A stretch of DNA of 64,000 nt from Neodiprion pinetum (taxonomy: Eukaryota > Arthropoda > Insecta > Hymenoptera > Diprionidae). Position numbers and translations under genes: made by a program. The DNA lies in assembly GCF_021155775.2 (NCBI RefSeq), contig NC_060236.1:3463001-3527000 (forward strand), written 5' to 3'. The notes beneath the pieces were generated by a model. The model made no database searches, had not been told where the DNA came from, and saw only the letters and a program-made list of their open reading frames with translations. Of this stretch, positions 23,942 to 36,800 are shown one piece after another; position 1 is the first letter of the stretch; the number at the start of each line of letters is the position of its first letter.

Positions 23942-25395
23942 ATGAGCTGCTCTTCGGCACCGACTGCTGTTAACAAGGGCTGCGAGACCCTTCTGAGCAA
24001 ATGCGAGATCCCGATTATAGACCTCGAGCATATGGGTGAGTTGACATCAGTTTTTGCCAATTTAACTAACCGCCGTCCGCCCTCTTTCACTTCTTTCAAA
24101 GCATTTGTGCAATTTTATTCATACGAAAGGGATTTTCCAGGTTATTGTATCCACCCTACCGGGGAGAGTATGTTGTGTCTGGGTTCCTATAATTATACAA
24201 TAGTTTCCGTTTCATCGTTTGTAGCCGCCGCGCTAGACGATATTCGGCCAACTTCGCGCTCCGATATGTTCGAACGACGATGCTCGTTTGTTCAACTCGT
24301 ATTTCGATAAAACAAAACACTGGAGAGTATCGTTTATACTCGCCACGCTGGACGCTATGCGGCCAACTTCGCGCTCCGAGATGTTCGAACGAAGATGTTC
24401 GTTTGTTCAACTCGTATTTCGATAAAACGAAACACCGTAGACCATTAGCATTGACATTTCGCCTTTTCGATCGTTGTTGCGACAGCGGCAGCTAGTAGCT
24501 GATGTTTTTTGGTTGCTTAGCAACGAGAAACGCGCTCACATGTATGACACGCATGACACTCCAGGGCTTTGCCTTCGGGGACAGAGCCCGTCTCTGGCTC
24601 TCGTTTTCCCTTTTTACTTTACCCCATTCATCTCATCACTGCCCCTTTCTTCTCTCTTACCGCGTAGTTCCTATATCGTTCTCTCCTCTTCCTCCTCTCT
24701 TGTCAGTTTCTCGATGAACACCGCTGCCGATTCTCTCTGTTCGAAAAACAACCGGTTACCTACTCGGACTCTGGATTATCTTTAAGGATCTTCGTTGCAC
24801 CCTCACCAACAGTCGAGTGGATATATCGGATATCTAAATCCCGTGAAGAAAGACTGTGAGAGTTTCGATTTCACTCGATACAAGATTGTTGGTTTGAAAA
24901 AGTTGTATATGTATACGTGAACAGCTGATAAAACTTCTGCTGTAACGGATAAACGATAGATTTTGCGTCAACGTAGTTTGTCTCTGATGCATTTCAATCC
25001 ATAAATAAATAAATGAATGGATATCGGAAAACGACATTCACGCAAGGACGCAGATTTGAAAAGTCTAACGATAAGTGGCATCTCTTTTTTTTCGCTTTAC
25101 GTAGGTATATACACGCGACTCAGTCCCGTCTAGACTCTCGTAATTCTTTTATAAGTATCACTCGACTCTTTCTATCTTTCTCTCTGTCTCTCCTCCTCTC
25201 TTGTACGAATGTATTTATGTGTAACGGCCGTCTAGCCTCGTCTGGGCGCACGGCCAACGAACCGACCAACCGACCGTACGTTTCTTTTTACGATCACTTC
25301 CTTCACGCAGTTCTCATCGTCGTTGGAGAAAAAGATGGATGGAAGACGAAGAAGCAGGAGAGCGAAGGAAGAGGACGGTCTTCGTCTATAGGATC

Positions 25396-25440
<45 letters not shown>

Positions 25441-28422
25441 AGAATCTAAATTCTAGATCAGAGCCAGTCTCCTTTAGTCCCGAACGACGACGATATGTAA
25501 CGTCTTTGGAATTGCACGCGGAATTTAGAATTATAGATAGAAAATTGACGATGAAAAAGAAAAAATAGTGTCCCACACACATTGTCGCTCGGAGCTACGT
25601 TACTTACACCTACTCGAGTAGATATAGATATCCAGACATATGTATTGGGAGACCGGAAATGCGCGACGGAAGATGATGGATTTCCCTCTTAATAACCCCT
25701 CTTTTCTTTAGCTAGAACGTTCCGAGGTTCCGTCTCTTGTTCCTCTCTGCATTTACATTTAACACAGTTGATCGTATAAAATATATATGCATGAATCGAG
25801 GTTGCCTTGCGGTAGCTTTTGTATATCGCGTGCGATGTCAGCTCGCCGCATCACGCATGCCTGTCGCATAAATACGCACATGCATGCACGTAACATTACA
25901 CATTGCATACGTGCAAATCGGTTTTCTTTCCGCGTTGGTGACGCGTGGAGCACGCTGCCTCGAATAGCAATCGAGAAAATCTCGTGCAGCCTTGCAGCGA
26001 TTGCAACTCGCAACGATGCAACTCGGGTCAAACGAAACACCCTGTTTATTTTGCCTTTCTCTCGCGTTGTTATACCTGTATAACTCTTTCCGGGGCGGAG
26101 TTGAAGTCCCGAATTTGAAAATTTCCGGAAGCGACTAATTCCGGATTAGTTGGTGGGGAAACTTGGAGTTAAGAAATCGAACTTAGAAGAAACAACAAAA
26201 TGAACTTTGAGCGTCGGCTTAAGGACCATTCGTAACTTTGATGTTTCTTCAAAGTTTGATTTCTTTACTTTAAGCTTCGCCGCGAGAAAATTCGTAATTT
26301 CAACTTCGACCCCTTTTTCTCCAGAATCCATGCAGACAGACGAAGAGGGGCAAAAAAGAAAAAGAATAGGGAGGGAGGGACTTTGTTCACGCTATTTTGC
26401 GTGAGGTCTACGCCAATGTTCCAGAGGATTCAGCCTCTCGACTCCGCCATTCACTAACTTTTTTATACCACTCTCTTTCCTTCTTTCTTCTTTTTCTTTC
26501 TTTGTCTTGTTTGAAACCTCTTGGCTGTACGTATAATGCATGTTTACCGTTCCTCTATCCTTCTTCGTACATGATGAATGCAGGACGCTCTCGGAACTCA
26601 CTCAAAAGCTCGTAAAATTTGAGGTTATGATCTCTCTTCTGTGTTAATGTAGTGAGCACAAAGCGTCTATTGAACTTCTCATATCGCGGGATTTGTTTCA
26701 ATCTAGTATATTATTCACTTTTTATTGTGTATTTGATTTATTTGCATAACGAAACTATTATTATAAACACGAGCGATCGGATGATGTGAAAAAGGTTTTT
26801 TTGTTCTTATTACACATACGTAAAAGTGCAGCTAGATTCACGCCCACTAATTTCAGGCATAAATGTAAAATCTAATACTGATAATTCGTACGTATTTGAT
26901 ATTTATTATACGTATATATACTGTATTAATTATATTTTCCTCTTCGTTAATAATTTAACCTTCTTAATTCATCGTTTTATTTTCAATTTACCGCTTCGAT
27001 TATTTATTTATTTTTTTTTCACATGCAATTATAAAGTTTAAGAAATAAAATAATAATCGAAGTACACGGCGTTGCGTGATTTTCAATTCGGTCATCAATC
27101 AAACGTGTCCACCTTATATGTACCTGTATAATATACTTAACGCACATGCGATGAGAGAGCGAGAGACTCGGAATTATCTCGGTAAGAAAAAATCAGTAGG
27201 GCCCTGATTGCCAGTTTCATTTTTTATTTTTTCCCCACCTCGCTGCTGCTTCTCATGCCGAAACAATAACGTGTATGTGTACCTGTGTATTATCATTGAA
27301 GAATATTCAGCACTTATCTCCTTTGTTTCAAAAGATTATATTCTGTATTCTGTAATATTAACGCGCGACTAATAAGAAGAGATATATATATATAATCTGT
27401 GCAATACTGGGAATAATAATTACGCGTAATTTCGAATTAATTTAATTAGAAAAATTGAATGAAACAAATAAATTTAAAAATAGGAACGAAGACGATAATT
27501 TTTTGATACTGTATAATCAATTATTCGTGAGTTGTGTCTAAAAATAAATAATAACTCACGCACATATTACAGGGAAAATTGTTTCGATAAGATAGAAAAA
27601 TTTCAAACCTTCAACCTCTGTATAAATATAATTTCATATATCCTATAAATGATGTTATGTTTGTGTAAATTCTTGAACGGCGGTTTAATTTTATTTTAAT
27701 TATTGTTTTTACCTAAAAATTCTACCGATTCGATCGATTTCTAGTCATTTATTTCTACTTTTTTATTCCGAATCTTATGTTTCATAAATATTATATTGTG
27801 TAAAAAAAAAAAACACGTTCGAACAATGAAATTTTAAATTTGAAAAAAATATAAGAGGAATATTATATATACGTACATGTACAATAATTTCAGTGGCATG
27901 CGGTTGCGGATTATTCATTTCGTTTTGCTATATAAAACCTCGCAAGTCAACGAAATTTCTGCAATTTCATGCGTGCGTGTGCGTCCGTAGGCAAAAGTTA
28001 TAAAGCATTTATACATTGGTAATAATTATCGCAGAGTTGTGTGATACACGTGCAGTTTTCGAATCTTGGAACGTTGTTTTTTTTTTTTTTTTTCTTAATT
28101 TTCAATATTATCCTTCAGTGATTTATCCTTGATCCTGTATTGTTACATATACTTCAATTACTTACTGTTTAATCGAATCGATCTTTGTATTGAAATATTG
28201 AGTGTATGTAATAACGATTAACAACGATCGCAATAAATTGAGAATATTTTATATCGGCGAACTTCTGCACGCGGATATATTGTAACTTCGAACCTGTTTT
28301 AACAACGAAAAACTTTGCAAGTGTACGTTATATACATGTGTGTGTGTGTGTGTCTGTGTATGCATACACACAGCTCATAGATACGAATGTCTGTTTATCC
28401 CCTCTTGAACGCTCCTCGTACG

Positions 28423-28455
<33 letters not shown>

Positions 28456-31400
28456 ATAACGTATATAACGTGTATATAATGTATAAATATATGCAGTGTA
28501 ACGTATTCGCAACCGAAAGATTTTAAACCGCGAGAGAACGACCGTTGAAATTTTGCCCTCTCTCTCTCTCTCTCTCTCTTGCTCTCTTGCTTTCTTGCTC
28601 TCCTCTTTGCACACATTTGGCGAGACTGATTGATCAAGGCTAACGATAAGCGGTGTGGCGTTTAATTACTTGCCTCGTGATAAATTGTAAAAAATTAAAA
28701 ATACAACAACGAAAAACCGAATATGAAAAAATGTTAATAACGCCGAAGTGCGGACGTAGGAGAAAAAAGAACGAAAGAAAATTAATAGTGAAACGACGTG
28801 GAATAAAAAAAAAGTCTGTATTCAACGTTGATGGAAGAAAAAAGAAAGAAAAGTCGCAAATTAATATACTCTGTGTCTATTCTTCTAGCGATTTTTTCTT
28901 CCACCGTTATTGAATTTATTCTTTTACATGTTTATTTGTTTGGCTTCTTTTTTTTTTTTCTCTCATCCCTTTTCGCTGCCGATTATTATTATACGTCTCT
29001 GTGTGTAAAACCTTTCCCAGCAATCTTTATCTGTTATTTATCGATGCGATAAAAAGAGAATCTAGATTACGTACAACACGATGGAATAAAGCGACGAGTG
29101 AACGAACGAATGACTTTGAATTACAAGAAGAGGCGGTTAATTTCATATTATGCTGCTATATGAGATGACGCTAGTTCGTCGGGTGATTTTAAATTAACAG
29201 TTGAACAGCTGCTCGTATCGTGTATGTATGATAATATGTATGTACATACGACACATCCCCACACGTATATCATGTGTGCTGCTTTTATGTACTAAAACTG
29301 TACGCAACGTGACGTGACATTGATGTTGCACCGTTCTGCTGTGTCGTGTGTCTAGACGTCAACTTTCCCTCCTCTTGTGTACACATTGTATAAGTATATA
29401 TACACATATATACCTGTATGCATACATAATGGTACAGAAGTTAAAAATTAGATTTTTCATTCGATTTGATGCGTTAAATTCTATTTTTTTTTTTTTTTTC
29501 TTTCTACCGTATAGGGGACAAAATTTAATTAAGATATCCTTATCGTCGATTGATTGATTAATTGATTGATTGAATTTCTTGTCTTTTCGTACAATTTAAC
29601 GTATACTTGTACATTATGCACATTACATATTCGATCTATTGTAGATGTACTACATGTACATGTAGGTACGTTTTATTTTTGCTTTCTTTCGTTCTTTGTA
29701 AAAATGAAATGTTTCTTTCCGTCGTAAAGACTTTCTTCATATTTAAAACACGCAACGATTTTCGAAACTTCTTTTTTCTCCTCTACGCTTTATACAGGGA
29801 TACAAATCGATTTTACGACCTATAATCGAGGCCCGATTTCGCTTACTTCGACTCTGAATTCGCATATCTGTTTGTATATATGTATATAATATGCGCATAA
29901 AACCGTTACGAGAATTTTCGAAAGCTGGATGACCGTGGACGCCGGTTGTACGCAATTTACGTTTATATTATAATATACCCAGTTACAAGTTTATACATTA
30001 GTCATGTGTAAGTATGCGAATTTTAATTTTCATACGACGAAACTTGGAATAAGTTTTTACAAGAAGCACGAGGTTGAAGCTGGTAACGTTGTCGTAATGA
30101 AACTTTGGGGGAAAATAAAATCACTATTTTTTTAAATCTTGCAATGTTTTTTCAGGAAGTAAGATTTCGAAATATTAGTATATTTTGTTTTATTACGGTT
30201 TACCGAATTTCAGGCAATTCCAAAATGGCGGAATAACGGTTTTTCCTCGGCATGAATCGTCACGATGCATACATTGCCAAACTTCAATATGATCAAGACG
30301 CGAAAAAGAAAAATTGTTTCCCGTTAATTCCCGTCGTTCTCGAAGTTTCGCAAGATTCAAATGAAATTTATTATAATATATCGGTGTGAGTTAAATATAT
30401 ACTAAATGTTATATGCATATAAAGCTACAGACAAAGATGCAGCATTGCGCATTGTATTCTGCATCAAGGCCTTTACGCTACAGTGTGTACGGAGCCTTTC
30501 TATCCTTTGTACGGATCGGTTACTCCCGATTTTCCTTCCTCTCTTTACAGGTATTTTCTTTCTTTCTTTCTACTTTTGTTTTCATATTTATTTTTCAAGT
30601 ATGTAATATATTTTATAGCATATCTATATATGCTATTAAGGCGGAGCTAGGTTGAAAACCAGAAAGATTGTATTCTTTCCCTATTTCTATGATGTACACT
30701 TGCTCGATAAGTCATGATTTTTTCAAGCCAGTACGAAGAAATCGATTTTAACAATCATTCACGCTGAATTAACTTGGATAAATTTAATCGCAAGTCTTAC
30801 AATTAAACGTTATTTCTATATTCGTATATTATTGAAATTGCACGTGGCCAATTTTGTTTTACCGATATGTAAAACGATTTTTACTGCGTATAAATAGAAT
30901 ACCAATGACACTCGATTATGGCTTGAATACTGCACTTCCTGTTTCACGTTCAGGTTCACCTAGTTAGATATAGACTCTGTTTGTTTACCTTCTCTCTTTC
31001 TCCGTCCGTTTTTCTGTTTATCTTTCTTCCTTCCCTGTTTCTTTTACATTCGCTTATAACTGTAAGAATTCGTGCAGACGTCAGTGGCTGAATATTGCCG
31101 ACGATAATCTACGTACAACGTGTAACGTACCTACATGTACGTTATACACACACCGTATAACCTCACAGTCACGTACAGTTGGGGACAATGAATCTGACAC
31201 CAAAACGGCTAATTTTTTACGCAAGACAGTTACGTTGGCAACACTGAGAAACCTGCAGCGCCACAGTCGGCCGAGTGCGAAACAAACTCAATCTCAATAA
31301 ACGTAACATAAACCATGACCGTCGCATCTAACCTTAAAATACGTGCCAATCCAACACGTCATTATCTCCACGGTATTCTAAGGTTAGATTCGACGGTCAT

Positions 31401-32541
31401 GGGTTATGTTACGTTTATCGAGATTGAGTTTGTTTCGCGCTCGGCCGACTGTGGCGCTGTAGGTTTCTCTGCGTTGCCAACGTAACTGTCTAGTGTAAAA
31501 AATTAGCCGTCTTGATTCATTCTCCCCAAGTGTACGTACACGTACAATACAAACGCGATCGTTTATCGCCGAGGCAGTTAAAAGCACGGAGTCGTGTCGA
31601 CTATATACCACCTTGATCGTTTTGTCGTCAGGCGAGTTGCGTCGTTTCGAAACTATCTAGAATCTACATACATACGTATTGTAAATACACTTGAATGGGA
31701 AACTAAGCAACCTTTTTATATGCGTATATATATATTATATATAGTATGGAATTTTTCGAGGCGGAGTGTTTCCGTTTTCCATTCTCTCGTTGAGACAAAA
31801 GGCAAAAAAAGGAGAAGACGAAATACATAAGGAAGGAAGGAAAGAAAGAAAGAAAGAAACAGTATGTACAAGGATTGAGACGAAAGCTTTTTTTTCCTGG
31901 GTAGAAGAAGAGGAAGAAGGAGAATAAGAAAAGAAGGAAATGAAATATAATGAAAAGTATACATCACCGCATGTATATGACTCACGGCTTGTTTTACAAA
32001 GTCGACAATATGCCGCAATTGTGTGTACACATATATAAACACACACGCGTATAATGTCGTAATTGAACCGAGGAAATATAAATGAACATATCTTTCAACT
32101 TTTTGTGTTTTCTTTTTCTTTATTTTTTCTGTTGGGATCGTTGAAAAACCGAAAAAAATATTATCAAGCCTGATCGACATATTTATTATTACTGTTATTA
32201 TTATTATTATTATATATTATATATTATAACAATCGGCCAGGAAATATCTGCAGTAAATTATTTACATGCGCGTTTATACATATAGGTATAACGTACCTAA
32301 ATTTGTTCATTCAACAAAAGTGTCGCATATCGCATACACGTGACGTATATTATATTATTATACACCTATGTATAACGTTGGTGATATATAAACATGTGAC
32401 ATCCATTAATACGTAGATTACACGTAATTTACGTGCGTATACAAATATGCAAACACACACACACACACACATATTCATATAATATAAGGGTGGAAAAATA
32501 CTACATTATAACGTAAAATTTTTTTTTTTATGTTGTTTTTT

Positions 32542-32585
<44 letters not shown>

Positions 32586-33752
32586 CACATAAGAAAATAA
32601 GATGGTATAGCAAAGATTGCTTAAAAAAAATGTAGCAACATAATATTGTCGGTTAATAGAATGAATACAGTTTTATATAAATACATAAACATTATAGCGA
32701 CGCGCGAAGATGAGCCGCAGAACATTCTTCCTTTCTTTCTTTCTTTTCTCTTTTTTCTTACAACTTGGACAATCGATTGTAATTATGCGTATGCACGCAT
32801 CAATATACGTACAACGTGTAACAAATTATACGTGTCGTTACTTTTTATTTATTTTTATTTTATTTTTTTTATCTATTAGAAGAAGAAGAATACTAGGTTT
32901 TTGTTTTTTCTTTTCTTTTTTGTACAAATACAGAAAGAGATAAAGATAATCTGTGGTATTAAAACAATGTGTATATATACAAACATACCTACGACAAAAG
33001 TCTTTCCTGCATAACTGCGTTACACTGCTGTATGTGCCTTATTATAATTCTTGACTTCCTGCTTGGTTGGTTGGTTGGTTCGTGCAATGTTTGCTATTTC
33101 GAGATACGCCTAGGCATACGTTCGATGAAAACGGCATATATATACGTACAATACGTGCCAATCGTTATAGGTATGTAACTACGTTATGTACGTGTGTGTG
33201 CGTCTATATATATATATATATATATATAGACGCGATTATTATATATATATATATAATAATCGCGTTTCCTGTACATATCTATGTACAATACATGCGGATA
33301 TGCATTGGTGTGAGCCTATTGTCTAATTCGTAATTGTCTCATTCGAGTAAAAAATTATCTATAAAGTGTGCATATATATATATACTTACAAGTAAATTAA
33401 ATATAAACACATAATTAGAGAAAAACTAATAATGATAACAAGAATTCAAACGACGCTGATGCGAACGCGAAACTATTCGTATAACAAATAGGCCCGTAAG
33501 TGTTTGTTGTATAAGTTATATATTAGAATCGTATAGGATTTATTATCACGTATAGTCGAGTTACGAAACGCGTTTGAAAATTATTAATATTATATACCTA
33601 CGTGTGTGCGTTATTCGCGACGATATCGCGGAGTAAACAGAATATGATTGAAAAGATTTGGAATGAAATTATAATTACTGCAGTGAAAATTTATATATAT
33701 ATATAATAATTAAAAGACAAACTAATCATGACGTGTATCGCAAATATTATTG

Positions 33753-33804
<52 letters not shown>

Positions 33805-36800
33805 AATGAAAATTTGACTTGATTTCTTCTTCTTTTTCTTTTCATTTTTGCGAAACAGTTTCTTTCGCGGCAATTTTTTTATTTTTTTTTTGTGCTTCAT
33901 TTTCAACGCCTCGTAGGTGTAAAACTAGATTCTCGTATGATAATTCTACGAAGATTATAAACGTTACGCGCGTAAATAATATTTGCAAGTAATTCTGACG
34001 TCAATCGATTGCCCAGAAGATTCGAGATGATTTTTATTCCGTTTTTATTCATCATTTTCTTATTTATCTTCTATTTCTTATATTCTATATCAAAATGAAA
34101 TTTAAAAGAAAATTTATTAATCGTTGGTATCGTGCGGAAAAGAAATGACGATAATGAATTAATTGAATATGAGATGACAAATACGTATAGTAATGATAAT
34201 TATAAACGAGTTCCTCTCAAGCTGCAAGACCTTCTCGATTTCGCGCGCAATTTATTTCGAGACGAGCATAAAAAAAAAAAAAAACAAGAAGGTTAAATAT
34301 TTTTGAAAAAAATATTTCATTGATGACATATAATTAATGAATATTTAAAAAGCTAATCATTCGCGTATGGAAATATATAAAAATTATTAACTAATAATAT
34401 TCTGAGCGAGCTGGATGTTTGCTGTGGAAAGAAAGTATAAGCAACAAAAACAAGTCGGTTTAAATAACAAAAAAAAAAAAAGCATAAAGAAATACGTAAA
34501 AAAGTTTTCTAATTGTACAAAAAACGGATATAACACGGTTGGCAAAAATCCTACTTACCACTGACTCGGAGCGTTAAACGTTTTTTTTCGCCAAAATGTT
34601 TGCGATCAAAAAATTCATCGAATTCGAATATACTTGAGCGTGTTTTGACGACGTCGCTTTCTTGGCCACAAAATGGAAGGAAAATATTAAAAAAAATAAA
34701 CTTCATAACCGCGTAGTTCGCGGTTTTAATTTGCATAGGTGATAATAAAAAACGAATTATTATACACAGTGGCTTTTATAATCATACGACGCGCATATAA
34801 CGCGTTAATCACAATCGGATGCTAATTGGAAAACGATATGGTATGCATACGTATGTACGTGTATTTTTCGCTTTTTAACGCGCGAACACAGTATATAAAT
34901 AGATATGTACTCTTCTAATTAGCATCTTATTACAATTATACACCGCACAGATGTTTACGTACGTGTATTTATGCATTAATACACACAAATATAATATATC
35001 TTGCGTTAAATTGTTCGATAATTGCGAGTTTGATTAATTTATCACTATAGCTTTTCTTTCTTTCTTTTTTTTTTTTTTTTCTTCCTTCTTCTTTTTGTTT
35101 ACACTGTATTGCGTAATGCAACATTTAACGTTGATCAATCCCTGATTTATTATCACCGTTTTATAAACCTTTATACATTATACGCAACATATGTACGTAC
35201 GTATTTACTACAGATATAGTAACACGATCGCGTGTATAATGCGTTGCGAAATAATAATTCATGAGCGTTAAAAACCGTCAGCGAAAGGAAACAAAACTAT
35301 TTTTTTTTTTTTTTTTTCCATCAATTTTAAGGTAAAATTTGAGAAGCGAGATAATTGTAGCATTGATTTTTTTTTCCACTTTTGCCTCCCTATTTTGAAT
35401 CCCCGAATTGAAGAAAGGAAAAGAAAAAAAAAAGTCGAGTATCTCATTTTAAATGCAACACGAAACGCCGCGTGTTATTGTTAATAATAATAATGATAAT
35501 AATAATAATATCGCGACAAATGGGTTTTTGACTGATTCCAGGGACGGAACGCTGTCCCCAAAAAGGAGTTGTTAAACAAGTTGCCCGGAAGCTCCTTAAA
35601 GCACTTTCCGAAAGAGGATTGGCCCTTCTTGTTAACCACGGGATACCGGACTGCAAGGTACCTTTCATTTTTAACACATATACTTATATTTATATACGAT
35701 TGACACGTTGAAAAAGAAGAACAAGAGAGAGAAAAAAAACAAACCGTTCTTTAAACCAATATCGGGATTAAAAAAACAAAAAAAAAACAACAAAACAAAA
35801 ACTTGTCTGTAATTAATTTTGCCATTTTAGCGAACAATATTACAATATCTTGGCCTTTCATCCTTATCAACATTCTCAGCCTTGTTATACTTATAAATAA
35901 TGTGAATAATTTGATTTATTGTAATAACGTATAATATATATTTATGCGCCGCAGTCGAGATTTTAAAATTATTTATTGCGTCTCGTTTCATTGTTTACCT
36001 GCAGATATATTACGTCTTTTTTTTTTTTTTATATCTTCTTCTCACTACACGATTTATACTTTATCACGTTATTTTGCGTCATTTCTTAATTTTTTTTTTA
36101 TTTTATTTTCTTTTCGCCTAGCCGGTTTGAAAAAAATTTGCCCGACATTCGAGGGTAAAGGTAGGAACAAGGAGTATAAGTAAAAAAATAAAAATAAAAA
36201 TAAAAAAAGTAAATTTCTTTTCTTTTTTTTTTCTACATCAACGTAACGCTTGAAAAAAATAAATGCATTCGTACGTCCTTCGCGACGGAAACTTTAAACA
36301 AATACAAACGATTATAATTAAGCACGGTATTATATGCATTATATAGGTATGTATATTATATACGCAAATGAATCGGCATGTAATAAATAAAAAGGCATAC
36401 CCGCGGATGGCTGCGGCTGGTTTTTAAAATATAATTTATCTGTAGGCGTTTCTCGCTCTCGCCGTTCCTCCCTCCCCCTCCCGCCTGTCTCTTTCTTTCT
36501 CTCAAAAGCATAATAATGAATCATCGGTCCATGCTAGCTACACATATATATCGAAGAATTGAGAATAGTGGGCCAGTAGGACACAGAGAGACTGGCACGT
36601 GGTATAAGTATGTATACATACATACCTGTATTTATGTAAATTTACATATGCGTATAGATATGTAGATTTAGTATAGGCATGTATATGCTGCCTAAGTTCG
36701 TATAATACGATTCTCTGCAAAATCGCAACACCAGAGAGGGAGAGAGAGAGTGAGTGAGGGAAACTAGGGCGAGAGAGTCTTGCCTACTCGTATGTACACG

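Larger units (their letters stand above)
24036..35541 (+). other. First intron (11.5 kb) of the 2OG dioxygenase gene
   Basis: No further exon of the gene or nested gene was recognised. The intron holds the tandem duplication, microsatellites, two short DNA transposons and the palindrome pair listed separately, plus many poly-T runs. Open frames inside are low-complexity readings of these repeats. Confidence 0.6.

Noticed and set aside
33063..33080. GGTT tandem units considered as a telomere-like or G-quadruplex repeat
   Set aside because: Only four units, and the insect telomere unit TTAGG is absent.
21496..33795. Open frames over microsatellites such as (AG)n, (GT)n and (TA)n
   Set aside because: Their peptides are simple dipeptide runs produced by the repeats.
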